Below, in pieces: positions 11,801 to 22,811 of a DNA stretch of 64,000 nt. The notes beneath the pieces were generated by a model, which was not told where the DNA came from, ran no database searches, and saw nothing but the letters and a program-made list of their open reading frames with translations. The stretch is taken from NCBI GenBank assembly GCA_027886175.1, contig JAJNNQ010000003.1, forward strand, positions 27,383,501 to 27,447,500. The letters run 5' to 3'. This DNA comes from Phylloscopus collybita. Taxonomy: Eukaryota > Chordata > Aves > Passeriformes > Phylloscopidae. The first letter of the stretch is position 1; each line of letters begins with the position of its first letter. The translations under genes and the position numbers were made by a program.

Positions 11801-14590
11801 GACTGAAATAAGCCTTCAGAGTGCTTGTGGCTTTTGTGACAGAGTTCAGCCATTAAGGCAGAGTCATGGTCTCTTGCTGGAAAGATACCAGTGGAAATTA
11901 TTCCTGTAATTTTGATGAAAATTTTAAAACTTAAAATCTTTTCAATTAATTCCGTTCATACAAGAGTATTTCTGAGAATCTAATTACATTTTTTCTAAGG
12001 GGCTGAACATAGGATCTGTCAGTGCTGTTAGTTTGGGTATATCTGACCTATTATTTCCTGTCACACCACTGCAGGTCCTGAAGGGGCTATAAGCAGGTGA
12101 TGGCAAACAAATGATGAGCATTACTCTGCAAACTTTGCTTTCAGAGGAGAGGGAGGTAATTTTTGTGTAGATGGCCAAGGTGTCCTGTAGATTTCTCTTG
12201 TAGTTTTGAGGATCTTTAAGGAAGAAGCATAAATATTGCTGTGTAAATTGCAGAAGGGAAAATGAACTTTTTGGAAGATTGCTGGATTAGTCCTTACAGC
12301 CCCTATCACCGTGAAATCCCCATGCTAGGACAAAACTTTTAGTTCTGATATTGTACAGCATCACTGATAGTTACACCACAACTCTTGTTTTATCCACTAT
12401 CTTCTGTTGTTTTTACTGGGTGATGCAGTAGGAAAAACCCAAACAGCTTTCTTGACTCAAGGGAAAAAGCACAACTGTTAAGTGTCTTAATGTTTCCAGG
12501 ATGAATTGTATAAATTTGAATTCAGTCTGTAATTTAGACTGGGTTGTGATCATTAGGATGGGAGGGATGCTAGCAGAAGTGACTCCTCAGCTCCTTGGCT
12601 GCAAGGTGGGGATTTTTCAGGAGCTGGCTGTTCAGCCATGCTCTGGGTGCCCCGTGGTCTCACGAATGGTTCCCTAGCCAAGCTGGGGAGGCCATCCCTA
12701 GTCTGCACTGAGTATTTTTTTTAGGAGAACATTCCTTTCACTAAGTTGTTGGAGTTAAACTTTATTAAAGAGCTGTATTGCCAAGGATTTAGGAATAACA
12801 ATCTAATACTTCTGTACCTACTGTTCTTCTGAAAAATACTGGTGGAGGAACATGGCCCATTCACTGTGAAAAGTGGCCTGAAGAGGAGGAGATTCCGAAG
12901 AACTGAATGGTGTGAAGCAGCACTGGTACCAGTAACTTTTCTTTTGAATTTGTTCAAGGTGTTTCACTTTTAAATATGCTTAGCTGGTGTTTGGATTTCA
13001 ATTACCAGTGTTTGGGATTGAAACCCCAATCTGAAGTGATCTGAAGAATTTGCTTTCGTTTCTCAAGTGTTTGATTTCAGCGTTAGTTGACACCTGGTAC
13101 AATTGATCTTGTGAAGGAGCAGGGTTGTTGTAACAGTCTTCTGTAAGTCCTGGGCTCTGTGTGATAGAACTGATTCTTCTAAAACCTGGAACAGGCAAGG
13201 GCCAGCTGAAAATGTGGTGGCAGTTGTGGAATATTGGATTTTCAGGGAGCCAGGTGTGTTGGGATAGACACTGCAAGGAGAACTTGCCTAGATGAGGAGG
13301 AGGCTGCTGGGTGACCCTGCCCTGATTTATTTTACTGATCTAGAGAGGTTCACAGCTCTGTTCTGATTCGGTCAGCTTAAGGTAGGCAAGAGTGGGAGAT
13401 GGAGTCAAAACTTGAAGTTGAGTTAGATTTTGTTCCCCCTGTATATACAGTGTTGGAAAAGTTATGGACCTTCTGTTTCCCTTCCCAAAGCAGGAATGAG
13501 CTCTTCCCTCTGCTCAGAGCTGGAGCCAGTTTGTGTTTCAGAAAGAAGTGGTGTCATATCTTACAGCGGCAGGGATTGATGGCAGAGGAGGACAAAGAAG
13601 GGTGGAAGTAAATCTTGTGTATACAAACCTTGCACTGAATACACTGGGAGTGTACAGCCACTGAAACTGTGACAAATCCTTTCTCACTTTTTGGTCTCTC
13701 AGAAAATATGTTGCTTATGTGTTTATTAATTCTGAATGCAAGAGCTGCATTTCTGAGGGCAAAAATGCTTTATTTAAAGTAATCCACTGGTGTTAAGACC
13801 CTCCTTTACCCCCCAAATGAAAAGTTTTCTAAATTTCTAATTAATATTTGTTTCTAAACTGATGGATTTTGAAACAAATCATTCTAAACTGTCTTTTTGA
13901 AAGATTTTTTTTAAGTGTTCTTTGTGTTTTGCTTCAGTATGTGACCTTAACATCTAGGTGTTAATGCCTTTTGCATGATGAATGATTTAACAGAGGTGAA
14001 AGATAAATGTTCACTACAAATTTTATTCTTTATTATATGATGGCAAAAAAAAAAAAAAGGTCTTTTCATAAGGTTAGCCCTGCCTAAGGAGTTTAGTTAA
14101 TGTTGAGTGTGGGCTCATTAGGAATTCCTTTGAAATGTATCATAAAACTGCATATTAAGTATGGTTATTTGCTATTCCTGCCAGGGTGCTGTGGAAAAAT
14201 ATAAAGGATTTATTATATTTCACCTTTACATGTGTGTTAGTTGCTAGACACTGAAACCCCTGTTCACAACTGGCTCCCAAACACTTTGTTAATTCTTAGT
14301 TAAAGGTCATTTTGCTGGTGTAAATGTCTGACTTTCATCATCATTTTAATACCTGAGGTGCCTCCCTATCTTTGGGAAAGTTACTGACAAGTTGGGGGGA
14401 ACTGCAGTGTATAAAAATTCCCCCAAAATAAACAGAAATAATAAACACACCAGCAGCCTTGCTGTCACAAAGAGCTGTCCCAGCCCTGCAGCCCTGGCTG
14501 TAAGAGGATCAGTAATTTAGGAGCCTTTGGCTGCTCAGTTGTTGCTCTGTGTTGTTTGGGATTTTGCTGTTCTCCTCTGTCTTTTTAAGA
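8891..14590. other. Non-coding sequence, nothing firm recognised
   Basis: Roughly 5.7 kb without a recognisable repeat family, exon or RNA gene. The part at about 9050-9960 is more GC-rich and produces overlapping frames on both strands (up to 111 codons), none protein-like. From about 10100 to 14590 the sequence is AT-rich, with frequent TTAATTA-type motifs and a 14-base A run near 14045-14058. Confidence 0.45.
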
Positions 14591-14894
14591 AGTTTTTCTA
14601 AAGTTCTATTTTAGCTTTCTGTGTTTATTTTTTGCAATGGAGTCAGACACGATTTTACATCAATAACTTTCATTTTTATTGTAACTGTCCTTTCATGTTT
14701 ACATTCTTCTCATAAGGAGGAGACTCTTGATGGACTGTTGCGTTGCCCAGTGTGGTTGAAGAAGATTTTGTTCCTCCAATCCATGGTCACTGCTGAAATT
14801 CTATAAATGTTGAAGTCTGTAAATAAACTGCCCCTTTTTTTTGCCTTAAACATCCCAGTGCGTGAGTGTCATTTCTTTGTGTCCAATTACAACA
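14591..14894 (+). mobile_element. LTR-like unit, first copy of a head-to-tail pair
   Basis: The unit of about 304 bp starts GTTTTTCTAAAGTTC and ends in TTACAACA. It matches the next unit (14899-15177) along its length: TTGCAATGGAGT against TTGTAATGGAGT, CAGTGTGGTTG in both, and GTAAATAAACTGCCCC in both. TATAAA (14802-14807) and AATAAA (14822-14827) lie close together near its end, as in some compact avian retroviral LTRs. The 5' terminus appears mutated from TG to AG. I infer an old LTR. No clear target duplication was found, so tandem duplication of some other repeat remains possible. Confidence 0.6.
14822..14827 (+). terminator. Polyadenylation signal in LTR-like unit 1
   Basis: A canonical AATAAA is followed by a C run and a T-rich stretch (GCCCC then T8), a plausible downstream element. 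The same arrangement recurs at 15103-15108 in the second unit, which is the main support for it being functional in the ancestral element. Confidence 0.5.
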
Positions 14895-14898
14895 GCTC

Positions 14899-15177
14899 TG
14901 TTTTTCTAAAGTTCTTCAGCCTTCTGATGTTTACTTTTTGTAATGGAGTTCACACACTTTCCGTGTAAACAATGATTGATTTGCATTCCTTTCTGGAGGA
15001 GGAGGAGAGGATTGATGGGCTGTTGGGTTGACCAGTGTGGTTGGAGAGGACAACTTTCTTCCTCCAGTCACCGTGTGAATTCTGTAAATGTCGAGGTCTG
15101 TAAATAAACTGCCCCTTTTTCTGCCTTGGACATCTCAAGGTGAGAGTGTTGTTCCTAAATCTGCCTTGGAAGGGACA
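14899..15177 (+). mobile_element. LTR-like unit, second copy of a head-to-tail pair
   Basis: The unit starts TGTTTTTCTAAAGTTC only four bases (GCTC) after the end of the first and runs to about AGGGACA. It shares the order of motifs of the first copy, including AATAAA at 15103-15108 followed by CTGCCCC and a T run. The copies differ by small indels: the same landmarks are offset by 281 bp near the 3' end and by 306 bp near the 5' end. Because the copies differ in many places, the duplication or double insertion is not recent. Confidence 0.6.
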
Positions 15178-18100
15178 GTTCCTACTTTTTTCCCTAGTTT
15201 GCAAAGTTTTAATCAGTTTTATTTTAATCAGGTACTTTAATCAGCCCCAATGCAGGGCATCACATTAGAATTGTTGAGTTGGGTTTGGATGTTTCCTGCA
15301 AACAAACAGCAGAATTCTGGAGATTTGTTTTGATGGTCATAACATTTGGGCTGACACCAGCAGCTGACATAATGAAGTTGGTGCCTTCAAGGCTGCTTTC
15401 TCCTCTGAAATGACAATGACTCTGAGGACTCTGTACCATGAGAATAAAAAGAAAATAGAGGTAAAGTTGTGAAACAAAATCCTTGAGTAAAGTGAATTCT
15501 ATGATTGGTAGAACTTGATGTCAGTCATGTTTTTACCATATTTTGAACTGTCTGCTGAAGTTTTTATTAATAGCTATTTTTTTCTATTCTAGAATGGTAC
15601 AGTCTTAACATTCTATTACTTTAGATTTCTTTTTCTGCTAGGGGAGCACGAGACATTAATGAGAAGTGGATGTCTTGCACTTGAATTCTAATTTAGATAT
15701 GGAAAGAGAACTAAATGCTTAGTGAGGTTAGAGAGATAATAAAGGGAATACAGCCAGTTCAAACTTTCAAATGGTGTTCTGGCATTTGCCAGATTAGTTT
15801 TAATTACCTTCATAAAGATAGCTTTTTCTGTAGTGCAGCTTTGAGTCTTTTCAGGGCAATTGGAGACTCAGTTTGGCTGGGTTTTATTTTGGTGCTGTTC
15901 AGTCAAGGTACACTTTCTTCAAGAACAACACCCCTCAAGTTCATTAGGTGACCTGATACAGAAGGTTTTTCTGGGGCTGCCTTGTATCATGTGGATATTT
16001 TTTAATATCCCTTGAGACTGTGATCAAGCAGAGTACCTCAGATAACTGATGGAGAGATTTGCAACCAAAATGAGCGTTTGTTTTAGCAGTCAGCAGAACG
16101 AAAAAGGAGTCAGAGTGGGACACGTGGAGTGACTAACACAGGTTGCCAAGGCTGCAATGGACAGGCATTTCTCTGCCTGTGATACGGTCTGATCATGTAA
16201 TTAGTGGGGTTTTATTACTCTGCCAACTGCTGCAATCCAATTATGCTGCAGCAATCAGACTTGTTCTGATTTCCCAACACCCACAGATGTGGAGGAGGCC
16301 CCTCATTCATTTGGTTGCTGCAGAAGTGAACACGGGGCAGGTTCCTTTCAGAATTCCTGGGTGAGCTCAGTGTGCACAGTGCAGCTCCTGATGTATCTGG
16401 AGGCAAGTATTCTCCTAGAGCACCTCTTGGAATAGATACCAAGGACACAGATACAAAATCCACCTTTTTATTGTGCTTTTTTTCCCCCTTCAAGGTTCTT
16501 GTTTTTTGATTGGTGATGAAATACCAACACCTGAGTTGAGAGTTGCTCCTTATAGGGAGGATCACTGCAGTGATGCTGTTTGATGGCTTGCCAATTTTTC
16601 TGCACTTTCATGTAGGTTATGTATATGTGTTATATATATGTTATGTATACTCTTTCATGTAGTTATGTAAATATTTTTCTCCCCATTTTATCTCTTTTCA
16701 GTGACTGTGGGCATTTGAAATATAGTAGCTTGCTTTAGAAATGATTACAGGTGTCCACAGTCGTTGGATTTCTTTAGTGATTATTCATTTCTGAATGTTG
16801 ATGTGAAATATGAAATACTCATTCTTTCAGCTGAAAAAAAACCCCAAACCCTATGTATGTGATAATTTTTCCTCTAAAAAATTCCTCAAATTCAGTGTTT
16901 CAGGAGCTGGAATTGTCATCAGTCAGTTTGGAGATCCCCATCACAGTTCCTTCTGCAGCTTTCCCTGAGCTGTGCAGGCCAGAGGGAATTCCTGCTGCAC
17001 AGCACCAGTGAAGTCATGGGACAACAAATGCAGCACTACGTGCTGCTACACTGCCTTGCCACCTACCAGGATGTCTTGGCAGCAGTAGCAAGAGCCCTGC
17101 TGGACTGTCACAGAAGAATCAGGAGCAATCTTTTCCTGGAGGCTGCTTACCTTCAAATAAAATCAATTAACAGTGTTTAGTTAATACTAGCACAAGAGGT
17201 CATCAATGTTTTGTAACTGTTTTCAAACACCAAGAACCAGTGGTAAACAGAGCTTTGTTAGATATGGGCTTTACTTCACTTGTTTGCTCTGTTGTAGAGT
17301 TAGGAGTAAACATAAATGAAGTGCATTATTTCAGAATCAATACTGCTGTGGACTAGGCATGAAAAGGAAGAGTATCAGGTGTTAGGATGGAGGACTGCAG
17401 CATGAGATGCAGGAACACACAGGAACTCCTTTTGTGTGTGTGTGTATAATTATGAAAAATGTTTTAGAAGAAACCTGAAACTAGAGTTTGGACAAATTAG
17501 GTGAATTATGAGACTTCCAGTCCATTTTCACAGCTGCAAACTTGTCATGTGCAAATTCAGATCAGACTGTTGAATTCCTTTTGTTTTGGGAAATGCACTT
17601 TCTGGCTTTGTCATAAGTGGTTCTGAAAAGCTTTTTGTTCTCCTGGAAAAGAGGGTATTTTGTAATGAAATCTGAGATGGGACAGAATTTTGGTAGTAGA
17701 TGAGAGATCCTCTACACCAAAAAAAAATTGTTACTTGGTGCTTTTTGTATTTCCCTTGAATATCACTGAAGCTGGAAACAGGTCCTTTGATGAAGCAATC
17801 AGTTTGAAAGCAGGGATAAAACATGAATGATGTGGACAGGAGACAAAAAAACTGAAGAACTCTCATTTATGAGAACAGAAAAGTAAAGGTGCAGTTTTGT
17901 AAATTGTGTAAGAGAGTGATAATATGTGTGTTATCTGTAATATCCCATTTCATTGCATTGTGGAACTCATAAGAAAATGATATTTTGGAAAAAATTGTAA
18001 AATATGCTTGCAGAGTTGTGAAAGAACTAAAGAGGGGTGCAAAGACTGATGAAATTCTCAGACCATGTTCAGTGTTCCTGAGCAGTTTTGTGTACACAAA

Positions 18101-19440
18101 ACACAGCAATTAACACTTGATAGATTTCTTGAGGCAAAAAAGCTGGGAGAACGTATTAAGGAAAAATGACTCTGCACATTCCCTAACCCTATTTAAATAA
18201 TGGGATGTACTTGCTAATTAATGGTACTTTGAACTGTGAACATGCATAGGTTTGGAAAAATGCCCATCCCTGTGTAATGTATGATTGGATTTGCACAGTG
18301 GTTCTAATGAATGGTTAATTAACAGTTGAGATTAAGTCATCCTATCATGAAGCAACCTCCTTACTGTTGAAATGTATTGTAATAGAGATGATATGCAATG
18401 GAGACTTTCAGCCCTCTCAGAGCATGAATCCATCTGTGAGCCAAGGTGGGTCCTGAGGAGCTGGGAGCAGAACATCTCCTCAGCAGCAGGTGCTGCTCTG
18501 ATCCAGGACCTCCCCACTTGTCACTTTGGGAACAGGGCACTGACTGCAGCTGCACTGCAGGAACCTGACCCCAGCCAAGCAGCAGTGACTAACCCTGCTG
18601 CTTCCTTAGCCAGATTTGGGAAGAGCTTCATTCAGTACTGCTGCAGCTTCTGAGTGAGGGTGGTAAGACTCATATCCCGTTATTCATTGTCTCCAGAAGG
18701 CAAAACCTTGCATCATTTGGGATTTCCTCAGGTGATCAACAGTGGCAGAAATTGAATTGCAGTAGTTAAATAAAAAAAGGCTTTATATTCCATGTCCTCA
18801 GAGAGCTTAGTCATCGAGCTGGCTTTGGTTGAAACAACACAATTAGATTGCTCTTGGCTTGTCCTTGCAAATTTATCACTGTCTTTAGCACATTTGCAAT
18901 ATTCTGCTGCTGAAGTCCCTGAACATACACATGAAAAGAAGCTTTTCACACAGAATGAGAAATGTTAGCTTGGATTTTCAGAGAAAATATGCCAGCAAAG
19001 CCTTTTTTTTCCCTTAATGTGCTCTAAGTTTGTATTTTTTCTGCCTAATTAGCTTTATTAATATTAAAGACTACAAGCTGATGTTCCCTTAATTCAGGAA
19101 TCTTAACTTTAATACTTGCCTGGGGATGCAGAGAAAATGTACATTATCATGTTCTGTCAATGCAAATCAAGGCACCTGAAGTCCTGTTTTTATCTCAGTC
19201 TTAGAAAGGCTTAAGTAAACAAGTTCCCCAAGTTGTAAACCAGCTGAAAAACAAAATCTGAAACTAGATCTGGTTTTGGGGGAAGGGAAATGAACAGGTG
19301 ATGGGGGAACATGAGTTCAGGTAGGTTTATCTTGTTTTTCTTTTGGTTCTTTGACACTTCTTGTGAGCACAACATGAGTTGGACAAGTCAGCTCCCTTCC
19401 CAGGCTGGTGACAGGTGAGGAAGAACTGCTGGGAGTTGTG
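15178..19440. other. AT-rich non-coding sequence
   Basis: No repeat family or exon is recognised. Short low-complexity patches occur: an imperfect AT/GT stretch at 16614-16660, within which a TTTCATGTAG-TTATGTA motif recurs about 46 bp apart, and a (GT)7 at about 17434-17447. The longest frame is the 116-codon minus-strand one at 16215-16565, which is not protein-like. Confidence 0.5.
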
Positions 19441-20033
19441 GAGATGCTGTTCCTGCAGCAGCAGCTGTGGGGCTGGGAGATGCTGTTCCTGCAGGAGCAG
19501 CTGTGGGGTTGGGAGATGCTGTTCCTGCAGCAGCTGTGGGGTTGGGAGATGCTGTTCCTGCAGCAGCAGCTGTGGGGTTGGGAGATGCTGTTCCTGCAGC
19601 AGCAGCTGTGGGGTTGGGAGATGCTGTTCCTGCAGGAGCAGCTGTGGGGTTGGGAGATGCTGTTCCTGCAGGAGCAGCTGTGGGGTTGGGAGATGCTGTT
19701 CCTGCAGGAGCAGCTGTGGGGTTGGGAGATGCTGTTCCTGCAGCAGCAGCTGTGGGGTTGGGAGATGCTGTTCCCCCAGCAGCTGTGGGGTTGGGAGATG
19801 CTGTTCCTGCAGCAGCAGCTGTGGGGTTGGGAGATGCTGTTCCCCCAGCAGCTGTGGGGTTGGGAGATGCTGTTCCCCCAGCAGCTGTGGGGTTGGGAGA
19901 TGCTGTTCCTGCAGCAGCAGCTGTGGGGTTGGGAGATGCTGTTCCTGCAGGAGCAGCTGTGGGGTTGGGAGATGCTGTTCCTGCAGGAGCAGCTGTGGGG
20001 TTGGGAGATGCTGTTCCTGCAGCAGCCTGGCTC
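19441..20033. repeat. Minisatellite A, 36/33-bp unit, 16 full copies plus a partial one
   Basis: Units start with GAGATGCTGTTCC at 19441, 19477, 19513, 19546, 19582, 19618, 19654, 19690, 19726, 19762, 19795, 19831, 19864, 19897, 19933, 19969 and 20005. Unit lengths are 36 bp or 33 bp, the short form lacking one CAG-type triplet. There are four variants: CTGCAGCAGCAG, CTGCAGGAGCAG, CTGCAGCAG (33) and CCCCCAGCAG (33). Because both lengths are multiples of three and the unit contains no stop on either strand, open frames of 221-282 codons run through it in several frames. Those are consequences of the repeat. Copy-to-copy identity is very high, implying recent expansion or ongoing homogenisation. 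Confidence 0.95.
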
Positions 20034-20889
20034 AGTGCCCCTGCCCTGTGCTGTCCCTGTTGTTGCTGCAGCTCGTGCTGGATGTGGGCAGTGCCTGTGA
20101 GCTCCGGGACAGCTCCAAACCCAGCAGAGTAACTGCCCAAACAAGCACTTGAACCCTAAGACCATCTTTGCAGCTGAGGTGACATCTCAGTGCTTGGGCT
20201 GTGTTTAGAAGCTGGTTTGGGAGTTTGCAGGGCCAGGGCTGTGATGTGTTGAGAGGCTCTCCTTTGCTGCTGCTGTTATCCCTGGATCCATTCCCTGCCT
20301 GCAGCTCTGTGAGCTCCTGGGATGCTGCAGGGCAGCTCTGGCAGCACTGGGTGCCTGCTGTGGAGCTGTTCCACCAAGCTGCAGGTGCCTGTTGGGAAGC
20401 AGGTTGGGAGTTTCCACCTGAGCTGCAATCCTTGCAGTGGCAGCAGCTGCAGACCCCTGGCTGGGCTGGTTACACACTAATTGGAGCCACTATTCAAGTA
20501 TTTCAAATCACATTTCCATAAGGTCTGTCTGAAGAACTAAGATACAACAGATGAGAGATTTATATTGCAGAATACCTTCCAAGGTACCAGAGAGCATTTA
20601 TTTTCTTAAAATCTCTTCTTAAATCAGAAAAATAAAAAGTGATGCAAAGTATTATGTAGACGGTTCATAAAGCACATATAGCTATTGAGTATTTAATAAG
20701 TATTTTGGAAGATGAATGTTTTGTTTACACTTCTTAACTAAAACTATTTTATTCCCTGGTTGAAGAAAGAGAGGGCTGCACATCTTTGCAGCTTGAGAAA
20801 AAAAATCTGGATAAGAAAAGCAAGGTCACTGAAAGCCCTTTTTCTGAATTGAGAATAGCTGATGGCTTGTTTTGCACAAATTGCCCGTC
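20034..20889. other. Non-coding sequence between minisatellite A and a CR1 end
   Basis: The first half is GC-rich with CTGCAG-type words like those in the adjacent minisatellite, possibly decayed older repeats. From about 20560 to 20760 it becomes AT-rich and repeat-free. No exon is recognised. Confidence 0.45.
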
Positions 20890-21138
20890 ACATTAGGACA
20901 AGAGGAAATGGCTCTAGGCTGAGCCAGGTGAGGTTTAGTCTGGCTGTGAGGGACAATCTCCTCACTGAAAGGGCTGCCCAGCCCTGGCACAGCTGCCCAG
21001 GGCAGTGGTGAGTGCACAGCCCTGGGGGGATTTAAAAGCCACATGGATGTGGCACTTGGGGACATGGGGCAGGGGTGGATTGGCAGAACTGGGGCAACAG
21101 CTGGGCTCAATGATCTTTCTTCCAGCTGAACCAGTTGT
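20890..21138 (+). mobile_element. CR1 LINE 3' region
   Basis: The order of blocks matches the avian CR1 3' region: a GGACAAGAGGAAATGG block, GCCAGGTGAGGTTTAG, CTCACTGAAAGGGCTGCCCA, GGCACAGCTGCCCAGGGCAGTGG, then GGGATTTAAAAGCCACATGGATGTGGCACTTGGGGACATG as consecutive recognisable words, and finally GGGCTCAATGATCTTTCTTCCA. It is 5'-truncated, as usual, and lacks reverse transcriptase coding sequence. The far 3' end is eroded after about 21138. Confidence 0.85.
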
Positions 21139-21477
21139 CTGAACCTTGGTGTCTTCTCAGTCACAGAAGGAAATCACAACACCCTTGGAGAGGTCACTCC
21201 TGCATTTTCCAGTCTGCTGTGTTTCTCCTGTTGCCTGCGTCTCGACATCTGTGCCACTGACCTGAGGCACCCAAACTGAATAGTAAAGAGTGAACAGAGA
21301 AACCTTGTCTGTTTTTTTCCTACAGCTCATGGGGAGGATACAAATCGGTACAACGTGGGGCTTGGTTACTTGAATTGCTTCCTGCTAATACCCTTTATTT
21401 TATTCTTTTATTACATTATTTTAGTATTATTACACTTTTATATAAAAAGTTGTTTCATTCTCTCATAGGCAGCACTT
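21139..21477. other. Non-coding sequence left of the minus-strand LTR
   Basis: AT-rich near its right end, with a run of TTTTATTACATTATT-type sequence. No feature is recognised. It ends at the 6-bp target duplication of the next element. Confidence 0.5.
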
Positions 21478-21553
21478 TGTCAGTGATGTGATGCTGTTCT
21501 TCAGCCCAGCCAGCTCCCAGCATCGTCGCCAGGAGTGGGCTGCCCCCAGAAAG

Positions 21554-22258
21554 CCTGGCAATCCGGGGTGCAGGGCACACAGAGCCAGACAATCCGGGGT
21601 GCAGGGCACAGAGAGCCAGGGGTGCAGGGCACACAGAGCCAGGGGTGCAGGGCACAGAGAGCCAGGCAATCCGGGGTGCAGGGCACACAGAGCCAGGGGT
21701 GCAGGGCACACAGAGCCAGGGGTGAAGGGCACAGAGAGCCAGGGAATCCGGGGTGCAGGGCACAGAGAGCCAGGGGTGCAGGGCACACAGAGCCAGGGGT
21801 GCAGGGCACACAGAGCCAGGGGTGCAGGGCACACAGAGCCAGGCAATCCGGGGTGCAGGGCACACAGAGCCAGGCAATCCGGGGTGCAGGGCACAGAGAG
21901 CCAGGGGTGCAGGGCACACAGAGCCAGGCAATCCGGGGTGCAGGGCACAGAGAGCCAGGCAATCTGGGGTGCAGGGCACAGAGAGCCAGGGGTGCAGGGC
22001 ACACAGAGCCAGGCAATCCGGGGTGCAGGGCACACAGATCCAGGCAATCTGGGGTGCAGGGCACACAGATCCAGGCAATCCGGGGTGCAGGGCACACAGA
22101 GCCAGGGGTGCAGGGCACACAGAGCCAGGGGTGCAGGGCACACAGAGCCAGGCAATCCGGGGTGCAGGGCACAGAGCCAGGCAATCCGGGGTGCAGGGCA
22201 CAGAGCCAGGGAATCCAGGGTGCAGGGCACACACAGGGCCAGGCAATCCGGGGTGCAG
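21554..22258. repeat. Minisatellite B, 23/31-bp units, about 25 copies, inside the LTR
   Basis: The core GGGGTGCAGGGCAC is followed by ACAGAGCC or AGAGAGCC. In the 31-bp units an extra 8-bp block GGCAATCC precedes the next core; in the 23-bp units it is missing. I count 26 cores, the last one partial. Long and short units are interspersed in runs rather than alternating strictly. Single-copy variants include GTGAAGGGC near 21722, AATCTGGGG near 21961 and 22048, and CAGATCC near 22036 and 22068. Unit lengths are not multiples of three, yet the unit has no stop in most frames, so frames of 251-360 codons with Cys-Pro-Ala or Arg-Ala-Gly periodicity appear on both strands. I treat these as artefacts. 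Confidence 0.95.
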
Positions 22259-22351
22259 CTGCAGGGCACAGCTGCTCTATAGCACAGGTGGCACACGTCC
22301 AGGGCAGGGACAAGGAACAGGGAGAGGCCTTCTGTGGGATTTCCAAAGGTG

Positions 22352-22357
22352 TTTATT
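22352..22357 (-). terminator. Polyadenylation signal of the minus-strand LTR
   Basis: The minus strand reads GGCAATAAACACC. It lies about 50 bp downstream of the TATA box in minus-strand direction, as expected for an LTR with a short R. Confidence 0.7.
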
Positions 22358-22407
22358 GCCCCGAGGGTCAGGGACAGAAAAAGGCACAGAACCTGGGCTT
22401 GAAGGGG

Positions 22408-22415
22408 CTTATAAG
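22408..22415 (-). promoter_or_regulatory. TATA box of the minus-strand LTR
   Basis: CTTATAAG is a good TATA match and reads the same on both strands. The minus-strand direction is assigned from the AATAAA signal and the LTR ends. A CCAAT-type motif (ATTGG on the minus strand, within AACCAATCAG on the plus strand near 22450) lies upstream at about 40 bp. Confidence 0.6.
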
Positions 22416-22811
22416 TGGGGGAGGTCTGGGGAGAGGATACAATTCCCAACCAATCAGGGTGACATGGGGAGGAACATAATGCAGGGAGTACAATGCACAG
22501 AGCAATGAAAGAACACAAGGGGAGGGAACAGTTTAAACCAACCACTGGGGCATCGAAGGTTGGGGGATTGACAGGGAAGGGTCTGGAAGAAGGGGCAGGG
22601 TGAGGGAAGGATTGACAATTCTGTAGGAGGAGGGAAGGGCAGGTCGAGGGAAGACAGACAACCAGGGCAGAACCAACAATAGAGGGGAAAGGAACAATCC
22701 GTTAGGGATAAAATATACTGTAACAATACAAAATATGGGTGGTGTATAAAACTGACCATCAAAATTGAGTTGCAATTGGAAACACAATAAAAACTCACCA
22801 TAACATGTCAG

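Larger units (their letters stand above)
21484..22805 (-). mobile_element. Solo LTR of an endogenous retrovirus (ERVK-like) enlarged by an internal minisatellite
   Basis: Read on the minus strand the element begins TGTTATGG (at 22805) and ends ACATCA (at 21484). It has canonical TG...CA ends and is flanked by the direct repeat TGTCAG at 21478-21483 and 22806-22811. A 6-bp duplication is the class II (ERVK-type) signature. A TATA box, CTTATAAG, lies at 22408-22415. An AATAAA signal lies at 22352-22357, about 50 bp downstream, defining U3, a short R and U5 on the minus strand. Of the 1322 bp, about 705 bp (21554-22258) are a 23/31-bp minisatellite within U5, so the ancestral LTR was probably near 600-650 bp. 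No internal viral sequence flanks it, so it is a solo LTR. Confidence 0.88.

Noticed and set aside
19317..20165. Open frames of 221-282 codons on both strands with a 12-residue period
   Set aside because: They coincide with minisatellite A, whose unit is a multiple of three and lacks stops. Several frames are open at once, which is the mark of a repeat rather than a gene.
19441..22258. CRISPR-like appearance of regularly spaced repeats
   Set aside because: The parts between the repeated words are themselves repeated, so there are no unique spacers, and the genome is eukaryotic. These are minisatellites.
21455..22545. Open frames of 251-360 codons rich in Cys-Pro or Arg-Ala-Gly
   Set aside because: They lie in minisatellite B within the minus-strand LTR. 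Frames on both strands are open simultaneously and the amino acid pattern only mirrors the DNA repeat.
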